A DNA stretch of 64,000 nucleotides. It comes from an uncultured Alphaproteobacteria bacterium (GTDB lineage Bacteria > Pseudomonadota > Alphaproteobacteria > Rhodobacterales > Rhodobacteraceae). The stretch spans positions 104,211 through 168,210 of the forward strand of contig CACIAQ010000001.1 in the NCBI GenBank assembly GCA_902584635.1, read 5' to 3'. Below the pieces are notes generated by a model, which made no database searches, was not told where the DNA came from, and saw only the letters and a program-made list of their open reading frames with translations. The translations under genes were made by a program, and so were the position numbers. Below, piece by piece: positions 37,681 to 46,822 of the stretch (position 1 is the first letter of the stretch; each line of letters opens with the position of its first letter).

Positions 37681-38535
37681 TCACTTCTCCGTTTGTATAA
37701 GACCCTTAATAAACCAACGTTGCAACAAAACAACAATGAGAACGGGCGGTATTATTGATAGTATAATATACGCAAACCTTTGCCCCACTCTAGGTAAAGA
37801 CACACCTTCGTATAATTCGACATAGATTAATTTCATCCCCATTACAACTGTCCAGTACTTCTCATCAGTAGTCATTAAAAGAGGCCATAAGTATTGGCTG
37901 TATCCAAAAACAAACATAAAAATAAACATCGCTGCAATCATCGTTTTTGAAAGGGGCACTAAAAAGTCAATAAAAAATCTCCAGCTATTAGCTCCATCAA
38001 GCTTGGCTGACTCAAGAAGTTCATCAGGAACTGACTTATAAAATTGTCTAAAGAAAAAAACTGCAGTTGCCGAGGCAACTAATGGGAGTACGAGGCCAGT
38101 ATAGCTGTTTGTCAAGCCCATATCAGATACAATTTTGTAGCTGGGAAATATTCTGACCTCTAAGGGAACTAACAAAGTTATGAAGATAAACCAGAAAATG
38201 GGTGTGGCTAAGCTAAATCGGAAATAAACGAGTGAATAAGCAGCCATCATCGAAATAATAACCTTAAGTGTGGCGATCCCTAGCCCCATTATAAAACTAT
38301 TTATCAGCATGCCAGTAGCTGTTATTTCTTCTGAAAACCCCCCTTTTTCGTTCAACACCTCGTCATAATTTTCGATAAATAGAGGTCCTGGGTACCACTG
38401 CATCCCTTCTGTTATTAGGGTCACATTATCATGGGTTGAGCTTGTAAAGGCTAGCCAAATAGGAATTACCATAAGTAAAACTCCCAATAGTAATATAAAG
38501 TGTGCAAACATTTGAGTAAGACGATTGATAATCAA
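37681..38535 (-). CDS. ugpE: Glycerol-3-phosphate-type ABC transporter permease UgpE
   Basis: MalG-type permease; KLDGANSWRFFIDFLVPLSKTMIAAMFIFMFVFGYSQYLWPLLMT. Confidence 0.9.
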   Translation of the reverse strand: MIINRLTQMFAHFILLLGVLLMVIPIWLAFTSSTHDNVTLITEGMQWYPGPLFIENYDEVLNEKGGFSEEITATGMLINSFIMGLGIATLKVIISMMAAYSLVYFRFSLATPIFWFIFITLLVPLEVRIFPSYKIVSDMGLTNSYTGLVLPLVASATAVFFFRQFYKSVPDELLESAKLDGANSWRFFIDFLVPLSKTMIAAMFIFMFVFGYSQYLWPLLMTTDEKYWTVVMGMKLIYVELYEGVSLPRVGQRFAYIILSIIPPVLIVVLLQRWFIKGLIQTEK

Positions 38536-39410
38536 TTGTAGTGAATCCTCCTTTCTATGTAACGAAACTGAATTATTGTTATGGTGAGTACTAATAGCAT
38601 CATAATTATTGACTGAGCACCCGCAGCTCCCAAATCTAATCCTCGAAAACCGTCTATATATGCTTTATATACTAAAGTTTTAGTTTCCCCTGAAGGCGCT
38701 CCAATCGTCGTAGTATCAATAATCCCGAAGGTGTCGAAAAAACCATAAGTGATATTGATAATCACGAGAAAGAACGTTGTTGGCATTAGTAGGGGGAAAG
38801 TGATTGTCCAGAACCGACGCAGACTGCTTCTGCAATCAATTAAAGAAGCTTCGATAACTGATTTTTGTATCGTTTGCAACCCGGCAAGAAAAAAAATAAA
38901 GTTCGCGCTGATTTGTTTCCAAGATCCCGCTATGAATAAGTAGATATAGGCATCAAAAATATTTGCGGTCCAGTCAAACCCCCATAGAGAATTAAATAGA
39001 GCATATAGGATACCAAACCTTTCGCTAAAAAAATATTGAGCAGTTACCCCAACAACTGCAGGAGCTATAGCATACGGCCAAATCAAAAGGGTCTTGTAAG
39101 CGCTTTTTCCATGTATAACTTTATTGGCCTGAACCGCCAATAACAGCCCTAAAGAGCAAGAGATAACAGTTATGACAAATATGTAAATAAAAGTGAATTT
39201 AAGTGCTACAAGATATGAGGGATCTGATAGCACAAATTTAAAGTTGTCCCATCCTGCAAAAAACCTACCGAAGCCGAACGCATCTTGCGTCGTGAATGCA
39301 TCTCTAAACGTTTGCACTATAGGAAGATAAAGAAAAATTGATATAATTATCAGCGTTGGAGCTAAAAAAATATATTGGGTATATTTGGATTTAAATTGTA
39401 CTTTTTTCAT
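38532..39410 (-). CDS. ugpA: Glycerol-3-phosphate-type ABC transporter permease UgpA
   Basis: MalF-type permease; LIWPYAIAPAVVGVTAQYFF, FWTITFPLLMPTTFFLVIINITYGFFDTF; start at ATG 39410. Confidence 0.9.
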   Translation of the reverse strand: MKKVQFKSKYTQYIFLAPTLIIISIFLYLPIVQTFRDAFTTQDAFGFGRFFAGWDNFKFVLSDPSYLVALKFTFIYIFVITVISCSLGLLLAVQANKVIHGKSAYKTLLIWPYAIAPAVVGVTAQYFFSERFGILYALFNSLWGFDWTANIFDAYIYLFIAGSWKQISANFIFFLAGLQTIQKSVIEASLIDCRSSLRRFWTITFPLLMPTTFFLVIINITYGFFDTFGIIDTTTIGAPSGETKTLVYKAYIDGFRGLDLGAAGAQSIIMMLLVLTITIIQFRYIERRIHYN

Positions 39411-39419
39411 TAGCAAAAG

Positions 39420-39443
39420 GGAGGGAGGAAAACCCCTCCCTCC
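39420..39443 (-). other. Intercistronic stem-loop between ugpB and ugpA
   Basis: Minus strand GGAGGGAGG-GGTTTT-CCTCCCTCC then CTTTTGCTAATG (ugpA start); 9-bp GC-rich stem. Confidence 0.85.
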
Positions 39444-39461
39444 ATATTATTTTTGATTGGC

Positions 39462-40769
39462 TTACAAAGTCTTAGCAAACTGAGCAAGCAATTTTGATGC
39501 TCCTTCATCGGTTCTTTTCATAGCTTCTTCTACTGAAAGCTCACCAGTCAAGATTTTTGGGAAATTCTCATAAATAACCTCCCTTATTTGTGGCCAATTT
39601 CCTGCCCTATATCCACCAGGAATAGTTGCGCCTTCCAGATTTAACTGTTCTGGAGCGGTTTTATGATACGGTGAAGTTCTGTAAAAATTTATTGTTTCTG
39701 CAAGCTGTCCACCACCTTTGGTCACGACTGTATAACCAGTAGTATTATGATAATAAAGGTCCATTTCGGGTGAGCCCATAAACTTGATGAACTTTGCTAG
39801 CGCAGCGTATTCCTCTTCAGTATGGCCATTTAAGATCCAGTTTGCCGCGCCACCAATAAAAGTGGGATATGCCTTGCCGCCTGTAATTGAGCTCCAGTAA
39901 GGAATTTGATTGGTAGTAAAATTAATTGGTAAATCCTTTATTCCACCAAAAGAACCAGAAGAGCCAAACCAAAAAGCCGCTTCACCTGCGTTAAACGGAG
40001 CTTGGTTATCACCCCATCCTCTTCCCTTGTAGGCATACCAACCTTTATCATGCCATTCTTTTACCTTTGTCCAATGAGTTATAAACTCCGGAGTTTCAGA
40101 GAACAAAGTTTTGGTTGGAACGTCATCAAATCCATTGTTTCCATCTGTCATTAATAAATTGTGCCTTGAAAAAAAGTTTTCAGTCCAAATCCAGGGATCA
40201 TGACTTTGAACGAGCGGAATGTATCCTGCGTCTTTAATCTTTTGAGCTATTTCTTCAAATTCCTCATAAGTCGTCGGTACGTCAACTCCAACTTTTTTCA
40301 GTATATCCATGTTTGCATACATGATACATGTTGAACTATTAAAGGGTACTCCAATCATTTTGCCATCAGCATCGGCATAAAAGTTTTTTACTTGGGGAAT
40401 GTAGTTGTCTGCATTTACGTCTATGCCGTATTTTTCCCCCATTTCTTCAAAACCAATTACCACTCCATTTTTCACTTGAGCAACCATGATAGCGGCGCCT
40501 GCATCGTAGACTTGTGTATAGTGTGGATGGTCTCCAGCTCTGTAAGCTGCAATTGTAGCCGATAAGTTATCTTCATAACTTCCTTTGCCAGTAGGAATAA
40601 CTACGATATCGTCTTGAGACTCATTAAATCTTTTCGCTATTTCTATAATTACGTCTCCCAAGAACCCACTATTTCCATACCACCAATGAATCTCTGTTTT
40701 GGCGAAGGATGGCGATATCGAGAAAAAGAGCAAGAAAAGTGCGACTGCTTTAGTCCTTATAAATTTCAT
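39462..40769 (-). CDS. ugpB: Glycerol-3-phosphate-type ABC transporter substrate-binding protein UgpB
   Basis: Signal peptide; TEIHWWYGNSGFLGDVIIEIAKRFNESQDDIVVIPTGKGSYEDNLSATIAAYRAG; GGAANWILNGHTEEEY; followed by ugpA-ugpE-ugpC. Confidence 0.92.
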   Translation of the reverse strand: MKFIRTKAVALFLLFFSISPSFAKTEIHWWYGNSGFLGDVIIEIAKRFNESQDDIVVIPTGKGSYEDNLSATIAAYRAGDHPHYTQVYDAGAAIMVAQVKNGVVIGFEEMGEKYGIDVNADNYIPQVKNFYADADGKMIGVPFNSSTCIMYANMDILKKVGVDVPTTYEEFEEIAQKIKDAGYIPLVQSHDPWIWTENFFSRHNLLMTDGNNGFDDVPTKTLFSETPEFITHWTKVKEWHDKGWYAYKGRGWGDNQAPFNAGEAAFWFGSSGSFGGIKDLPINFTTNQIPYWSSITGGKAYPTFIGGAANWILNGHTEEEYAALAKFIKFMGSPEMDLYYHNTTGYTVVTKGGGQLAETINFYRTSPYHKTAPEQLNLEGATIPGGYRAGNWPQIREVIYENFPKILTGELSVEEAMKRTDEGASKLLAQFAKTL

Positions 40770-40820
40770 TCTATATATCCTTTCAAAAGCTCAAGGTTGC
40801 TGAAGGATTTTTAAGAAATT

Positions 40821-40849
40821 TTGTCAGAAATATGAAATTTTTATGTAAA
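40821..40849 (-). promoter_or_regulatory. Possible Pho box upstream of ugpB
   Basis: Minus strand TTTACAT-AAAA-ATTTCAT-ATTT-CTGACAA, 11-bp phasing; weak consensus. Confidence 0.35.
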
Positions 40850-41056
40850 CAAATTTATATATCAATTGTTAATAAATGTATGAAATCCCCCTTTAAGTTA
40901 AGGCGTTTTTTAAGTGCTTTGTCATTTTTCTACCAGATGGGTCATCCACACAAATGAGAAGATTAAGTACACGTATGAATTTTTTTTATGATAAGTATTT
41001 CGCAATTTAATAAAGTTAATTATTAAATTGTTAGAAGTCGGACATAAGTAGCATCA

Positions 41057-41908
41057 ATGGATTTAGAAAATATAGTTGTATCACTGGCAAAAAATAAAAG
41101 TGAAGATGTCCAAGAAAATTTAATAAAGATGGTTGGTGGCCACTCTAATCATGTTTGGAGGTATAAAGGAGCGCAGGAGATTGTGTTGAAAAAATACCTC
41201 AAGGTTCCTCCAGGATCTTTATTTGAGAATTCTTTACAGGAAGAAGAAAAGGCACTTAAAACTGTGAAACAGATAAATATTGCACCTAAATTTGTGAAAT
41301 CATGGCCTGATCTTTCTATTATTGCCTACAGATATGTTGAGGGTATTCCTTGGCAAAATGACATCAAGGCAGTGGCAGAGCTTATTTTGGAAAAAGAGAG
41401 GATCAATCCAGAAAAATTTAAGGAGGTCAGTTGTGAACCAGAGGAACTTTTGAAACAGGGAGATGTGTTTCTGGCAAAGTGCCAAAAATTGCCTAAAGTG
41501 AAAAGACCGCACCCGGAGCAGATCCCACCACTTAAAAAATTTTCACTCTTACATAGAGATATAAGGCAGAATTTGATAAGTGAATTTAGAGGAGGCATAA
41601 AGTTAATTGATTGGCAAACACCAGCAAAAGGGGACATCTGTGAGGATATATTTTCATTTATTTCACCAGGTTTCCAGATACTCGCTAACGGAACACCTTT
41701 CTCCGCAAAAGACTTTAATAGTTTTTGGAAATTTGTTGAACGGCCTGATTTATATGAGCGTTATAGAAAAATTAGGGCAGCTTTTGCATGGAGACATGGG
41801 TCATATTGTTGGTGGAAGTCGACAATTGTTGAAAGTAAATATTTAAGAACCAAGTATAGGTCAGCTTCCCTTGCAGAATTTGATTACTCTACCTCGAATA
41901 GTTTGTAA
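41057..41908 (+). CDS. Aminoglycoside/choline-kinase-like phosphotransferase family protein
   Basis: VGGHSNHVWRY, IVLKKYLK, LLHRDIRQNLISEFRGGIKLIDWQTPAKGDICEDIF kinase-like catalytic motifs. Confidence 0.8.
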   Translation: MDLENIVVSLAKNKSEDVQENLIKMVGGHSNHVWRYKGAQEIVLKKYLKVPPGSLFENSLQEEEKALKTVKQINIAPKFVKSWPDLSIIAYRYVEGIPWQNDIKAVAELILEKERINPEKFKEVSCEPEELLKQGDVFLAKCQKLPKVKRPHPEQIPPLKKFSLLHRDIRQNLISEFRGGIKLIDWQTPAKGDICEDIFSFISPGFQILANGTPFSAKDFNSFWKFVERPDLYERYRKIRAAFAWRHGSYCWWKSTIVESKYLRTKYRSASLAEFDYSTSNSL

Positions 41909-42029
41909 TTGTCGAAATTATTAGTTAAAGCTCGACTTGGAACCTTAATGTTTTACACTTGTCGGAATTATTGCTACTTGGAAAAATTTCAATTGGTTTA
42001 AGAAATTAATAAAAGAAATTGATAAAAAA

Positions 42030-42542
42030 ATGAAATCTCTATCCTTTATACGTCATGCTAAATCAGACTGGACCTCTCCGTTGGTGTCTGATCATGACCG
42101 TAGATTGGCAGATAGAGGGCAAAGAGCATCAACAATTATGAAAGATTTCTTTGAAACCGCGAATAAGAATTTTGATAGTGTATTCTCATCAACCGCCTTA
42201 AGAGCAGTGGAGACAATTGAAATCATAAAACCCTCCCTTAAGGATACAGAGATAATGTATAAAAAAGATCTCTATACTTTTGACGATCATATGATGTTGG
42301 AGTTCATATCTAAAATAAAAGATGACATATCATCAGTACTTATTGTGGGACATAATCCAGCCATACAAGAGACAGTTCTGCGTCTCTCAGACACCGAGCA
42401 AAACTCGAATTTACTGAATAGAGTTGAACACAAATATCCTACTGCCGCTTTTTGTACTCTTACATCCACGATAGAAAAGTGGGCACACGCTGGCGATACG
42501 ATGTTCAAGATTCAAGAATTCATTTGCCCGAAGGAGCTATAA
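42030..42542 (+). CDS. SixA-like histidine phosphatase
   Basis: SFIRHAKSDWTSPLVSDHDRRLADRG, VFSSTALRAVETIEI, VLIVGHNPAIQE. Confidence 0.9.
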   Translation: MKSLSFIRHAKSDWTSPLVSDHDRRLADRGQRASTIMKDFFETANKNFDSVFSSTALRAVETIEIIKPSLKDTEIMYKKDLYTFDDHMMLEFISKIKDDISSVLIVGHNPAIQETVLRLSDTEQNSNLLNRVEHKYPTAAFCTLTSTIEKWAHAGDTMFKIQEFICPKEL

Positions 42543-42552
42543 AATAGCAGTA

Positions 42553-43245
42553 TTAGATCTCTATTGGGCTCATAACTTCGGGCTCAACAACTATATTTGA
42601 GCCCAGTTCTTCTGTTAGAACATCTGCATTTTGTTCGAGCAGAGGAAATGTTTTGTAGTGACAGGGAATTAGTTTCTTAAAGTTAAAATATTTTTTTGCT
42701 GCATAGGCTGCCCTTTTCATATCCATAGTGAAGTGTCCACCACAGGATAGAATGCCAATATTTGGTTTGTGAAGGTCGTTAATTATTTCCATGTCAGCCA
42801 TGACGTCGGTATCCCCAGAAAAATAAATTGTGTTATTTTCACCCTCAATTACAAAGCCAGCTTCAGCACCAGTGTACATTATCTGGCCATTTTTCATCAT
42901 AGATGAGCTGTGAACAGCATTTACCATAGTAACTTTAACGTTTCCAAGATTAACAGTTCCACCTTTATTAAATCCAGTTGTAGTAACTCCTTCACTCTCT
43001 TCCCAATACGACATTAGATCTGCTATTCCATAAATGGGGGTATTCGTTTCTTTAGCTATTTCTATAGTATCATTCGTATGGTCAAAGTGTCCGTGAGAGA
43101 TAAGAATATCAGTTATGCCGTGTAATGCTTCTTGTCTTTTTTCCGCGGGGAATAACGGGTTGCCATTCAACCAAGGATCTATAAGCATAACCCGATCTTC
43201 AATTTCTATTCTAAAGCTTCCATGCCCTAGCCAAATAATTTTCAT
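42553..43245 (-). CDS. Metal-dependent hydrolase (MBL fold, UPF0173/UlaG-like)
   Basis: MKIIWLGHGSFRIEIEDRVMLIDPWLNGNP, ISHGHFDHTND, YFSGDTDVMADM, IPCHYKTFPLL. Confidence 0.9.
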   Translation of the reverse strand: MKIIWLGHGSFRIEIEDRVMLIDPWLNGNPLFPAEKRQEALHGITDILISHGHFDHTNDTIEIAKETNTPIYGIADLMSYWEESEGVTTTGFNKGGTVNLGNVKVTMVNAVHSSSMMKNGQIMYTGAEAGFVIEGENNTIYFSGDTDVMADMEIINDLHKPNIGILSCGGHFTMDMKRAAYAAKKYFNFKKLIPCHYKTFPLLEQNADVLTEELGSNIVVEPEVMSPIEI

Positions 43246-43254
43246 ATTAATCTC

Positions 43255-44868
43255 CTAATAACTTCGAGCTTTCAATAGATCCGTAAGCCAATCTGGATCC
43301 ATTTCGGGCACGGAGGAAAGTAGCAATTCTGTATATTCTGGATGTGGTGGTGAAAATATTTCACTTTTTAAACCCTGTTCAACAACTTCTCCTTCATTCA
43401 TAACGACAACCTCGTCTGATATTGCCTTAACTGTAGCGATGTCATGCGTTATGAAAATATAGGAGAGATTCAAGTCTTTCTGCAATCGTCCTAAAAGCTT
43501 AAGAATTCCCTCTTGGACGATCTGATCCAATGCTGAAGTCACCTCATCGCATATTACTACCTCTGGATTAGCAGCTAAAGCCCTTGCTATACAAATGCGT
43601 TGTTTTTGCCCCCCAGATAGTTCACTCGGATATCTGTCTATAAAACTTTCATCCAGATCTATTTGCTCTAAGAGTTCAATTACTCTTTTTCGTAAATTAG
43701 CACCCGTTAAGCCAGCAAAAAAGCTAGCAGGCCGACTGATAATATCATAAACGGTCTGCTTAGGGTTCATTGCAACATCAGCCATCTGATAGATCATTTG
43801 AACTTTTTGAAGTTGGTCTTTAGTTCTTCCCTTCAGAGATGGAGGCAATTCACGATTTTTAAATTTTACAGAACCTATTTTTGGCTCCAGTAATCCAGTA
43901 ATCACGCGGGCCACCGTTGATTTCCCTGACCCACTTTCACCGACCAATGCCACCGTCCGGCCCAAGGGCAATTTTATATTAATATTTTTCAATACATGAA
44001 AACTTCCATAGAACGCATCTACATTTTTAACCTCTAAAATAATGTCTTTACTTTTTTTCTCAGGCTTTTGAATAGATCGAACAGACCAAAGGCTTTTCGT
44101 ATAATCTTCTTTTGGAGACTTTAACATTTTTCGTGTCACTGCTTCCTCAACTTCTTCACCGTATCTCAAAACCTTAATTCTATCCGCCATTTGCGCAACG
44201 ACGGAAAGGTCATGTGTTATATATATTGCTGCTGTGCCATATGTTTTCACGATGTCACGCATTGCGGCAAGGACCTCAACTTGGGTAGTTACATCTAGTG
44301 CAGTGGTAGGCTCATCAAACACAATTAAATCAGGATTAGGTGACATAGCCATAGCCGTCATTATTCGCTGAAGTTGCCCACCCGAGACTTGGTGTGGATA
44401 TCTTTCACCAATAGTTTCTGGATTGGGCAGATTAAGAGCATCATAAAGAGCGCGTGCCTCATCAAATGCCTCACTTTGCTTTTTCAGGCCAGCCCTGATG
44501 GTTGACTCAGTAGTTTGATTAATTAAACGATGAGCTGGATTGAATGAAGCGGCAGCTGATTGAGCTACGTACGTCATTCTATTGCCCCAATACTTTCTTT
44601 TTTCCGAGTCAGTACGCTTTGAAAGGTCAACACCGTCAAAATTAATTTGACCTCCTGTAATACGACATCCAGGTTGTGTATAGCCCATGGCTGCAAGACC
44701 CAGCGTGGACTTTCCAGCTCCAGACTCACCAATCAGTCCGAGCACCTCTCCTCTTTTAAGCTGTAAATTCACTCCCTTAATGATTTTATGCCATCTTTCA
44801 TCGGAGAAACCTTCAATCTTTAAGTCTTTGATTTGGAGAAGAGTAGTATTGTCTTTTTTATTTTTCAT
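43255..44868 (-). CDS. Peptide/nickel-type ABC transporter, fused tandem ATP-binding protein
   Basis: Two Walker A sites (GESGAGKSTLG, GESGSGKSTVA) and two signature motifs (VSGGQLQRI, LSGGQKQRI); start at MKNKKDN. Confidence 0.93.
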   Translation of the reverse strand: MKNKKDNTTLLQIKDLKIEGFSDERWHKIIKGVNLQLKRGEVLGLIGESGAGKSTLGLAAMGYTQPGCRITGGQINFDGVDLSKRTDSEKRKYWGNRMTYVAQSAAASFNPAHRLINQTTESTIRAGLKKQSEAFDEARALYDALNLPNPETIGERYPHQVSGGQLQRIMTAMAMSPNPDLIVFDEPTTALDVTTQVEVLAAMRDIVKTYGTAAIYITHDLSVVAQMADRIKVLRYGEEVEEAVTRKMLKSPKEDYTKSLWSVRSIQKPEKKSKDIILEVKNVDAFYGSFHVLKNINIKLPLGRTVALVGESGSGKSTVARVITGLLEPKIGSVKFKNRELPPSLKGRTKDQLQKVQMIYQMADVAMNPKQTVYDIISRPASFFAGLTGANLRKRVIELLEQIDLDESFIDRYPSELSGGQKQRICIARALAANPEVVICDEVTSALDQIVQEGILKLLGRLQKDLNLSYIFITHDIATVKAISDEVVVMNEGEVVEQGLKSEIFSPPHPEYTELLLSSVPEMDPDWLTDLLKARSY

Positions 44869-45778
44869 CTTTAATTCCACTGGTTTTATGTAAAAACCAA
44901 TCAACCACAAAATTGACGGCTACTGTAAGTAGAGCAATTGCTGCCGCGGGTAAAAGTGGTGTCATAGCTGCCTTTAAATCATATTGGGCAAACTGTATGA
45001 GAGATGCATTTTCTCTAACCATGGAACCCCAATCCGCAGTTGGCGGTTGAATGCCAACCCCTAAAAAAGAGAGCGCAGCAATTGATAGGAATACAAAGCA
45101 AAAACGAAGACCAAACTCCGCTATCAAAGGCGGAAGAATGTTTGGTAAAATTTCCTTTCGCATCACCCAGCTTATATTTTCTCCACGCAATTTAGCAACC
45201 TCTACATAATCCATAACGACAACATTAAGAGAAACTGCTCTCGTAAGGCGAAAGACGCGCGTAGAATCCAACACCGCGATTATTATGATAAGGTTTATAA
45301 CGGTTGAGCCGAAGATGGACAACAAAACCAATGCAAAAATGAGCTGAGGGATAGCCATTAAAACATCTACTGTTCTACTTAAAAAAAGATCCAGATAAGA
45401 CCTATTAATAGCAGCAGCCAACCCTAATGCGCCTCCTATTAAAAAAGCAAGAATTGTTGTAGCAAAAGCAACTCCAACTGTATTTCGGGCCCCAAATATC
45501 AATCTTGAAAATATATCACGACCGATCTGGTCGGTTCCAAATATATGATTTGCACTCCAAGGTGCATAAGGCTCAGGAAAGACTTCAGCCTCACCATAAG
45601 GCGCTATAAGGGGAGCAAAAATAGCTAACCCAACAAAAACAATTATTATAAAAATGCCAAATTTTGCGGTAAGTGGTGCCTTATTAAGTTCAATCTTTAG
45701 TCTTGTGAAAGTTGATCGGCTCTCTAAAACAGAGCCCACTTCGCCAGCAGCGGAATATGTGTTGGTATCTTTATTCAT
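44858..45778 (-). CDS. Peptide-type ABC transporter permease (DppC-like)
   Basis: APLIAPYGEAEVFPEPYAPWSANHIFGTDQIGRDIFSRLIFGARNTVGVAF. Confidence 0.93.
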   Translation of the reverse strand: MNKDTNTYSAAGEVGSVLESRSTFTRLKIELNKAPLTAKFGIFIIIVFVGLAIFAPLIAPYGEAEVFPEPYAPWSANHIFGTDQIGRDIFSRLIFGARNTVGVAFATTILAFLIGGALGLAAAINRSYLDLFLSRTVDVLMAIPQLIFALVLLSIFGSTVINLIIIIAVLDSTRVFRLTRAVSLNVVVMDYVEVAKLRGENISWVMRKEILPNILPPLIAEFGLRFCFVFLSIAALSFLGVGIQPPTADWGSMVRENASLIQFAQYDLKAAMTPLLPAAAIALLTVAVNFVVDWFLHKTSGIKDEK

Positions 45779-46755
45779 TTAGGATGCAGTAATCTTGGGT
45801 TAGTAACAATACCAATTATATCTGCGATAAGATTTAATAGAATGTACGTAACAGCGAAGATAAGAGCACATCCCTGTACAACAGGTATGTCACGTGTCCT
45901 AACCGCATCTACCATCAATTGACCAACGCCAGGGTATACAAAAACGACCTCTACGACCACCACGCCTACAACAAGATACGCTAAATTGAAGGCTATAACA
46001 GTTGCGATAGGAGCCCAAGCATTGGGTAACGCATGTTTAAGAATAATTTCTGTTTGAGAGGCCCCTGATAGTTTGGCCATCTGTATGTAAGGGCTAGCAA
46101 GTAGATTTATAATTGCTGCTCGTGTCATTCTCATCATATGAGCAACGATCACTAATGTTAACGTGAAAGCAGGAAGTGCTGTGCGGTAAATTCTTTCACC
46201 AAAATTTGTATCAGGGTCGACGTTGGCCAGAGATGGAAATATCTGATTAAGCGAGGCAAAAAATAAAATCAAGATATAAGCAACAAAGAATTCAGGAAAT
46301 GAAATTGTTGTCAAGGTGGCTGTGTTTACAGATCTGTCAAAAAACGAGTTACGATAGAGGGCCGTTAATATCCCTAATATTAAAGATAGAGGAACGGCAA
46401 TAAGAGCTGCCATTGAAGCCAGAAACAGTGTATTCCATAGTCTTGGAGCGATTTTATCTACCACTTCAGCGGATCTGTCGGCGCCTGAAGCATTACGTCC
46501 AGAAAAAGATGTTCCAAGATCCCCTTGTATTGCACCTAGTGCCCAGTCGAAGTATCGAATATATGCAGGTTTATCAAGCCCTAATTCCTGTCGGAAAGCA
46601 GCCACTGTTTCTGGTAATGCTGCTTGTCCAAGTATTGCTTGTCCGAAGTCTCCGGGCAGCATTTCAATTGCTGAGAAAATGATTATAGAAACGAAGAAAA
46701 GGGTGGCCAAGCCCAACCCCAAACGCTCAAGAACTGTTTTAATTACAGGATGCAA
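45775..46755 (-). CDS. Peptide-type ABC transporter permease (DppB-like)
   Basis: LPGDFGQAILGQAALPETVAAFRQELGLDKPAYIRYFDW; VVVEVVFVYPGVGQLMVDAVRTRDIPVVQG. Confidence 0.93.
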   Translation of the reverse strand: MHPVIKTVLERLGLGLATLFFVSIIIFSAIEMLPGDFGQAILGQAALPETVAAFRQELGLDKPAYIRYFDWALGAIQGDLGTSFSGRNASGADRSAEVVDKIAPRLWNTLFLASMAALIAVPLSLILGILTALYRNSFFDRSVNTATLTTISFPEFFVAYILILFFASLNQIFPSLANVDPDTNFGERIYRTALPAFTLTLVIVAHMMRMTRAAIINLLASPYIQMAKLSGASQTEIILKHALPNAWAPIATVIAFNLAYLVVGVVVVEVVFVYPGVGQLMVDAVRTRDIPVVQGCALIFAVTYILLNLIADIIGIVTNPRLLHPK

Positions 46756-46775
46756 AGAAATATCTATTTTTTTTA

Positions 46776-46799
46776 GAAGGGCAGATAATTCTGCCCTTC
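46776..46799 (-). other. Intercistronic stem-loop between peptide SBP gene and permease
   Basis: GAAGGGCAGA-TAAT-TCTGCCCTTC, perfect 10-bp stem (symmetrical on both strands); no T-run on minus side. Confidence 0.85.
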
Positions 46800-46822
46800 C
46801 TATTTAAATTAACCTCTAAATA

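Noticed and set aside
40919-40945. TTGTCAT...GGGTCAT upstream of the phosphotransferase gene as a Pho box
   Set aside because: Spacing is 20 bp, not a multiple of 11, and over 100 bp from the gene
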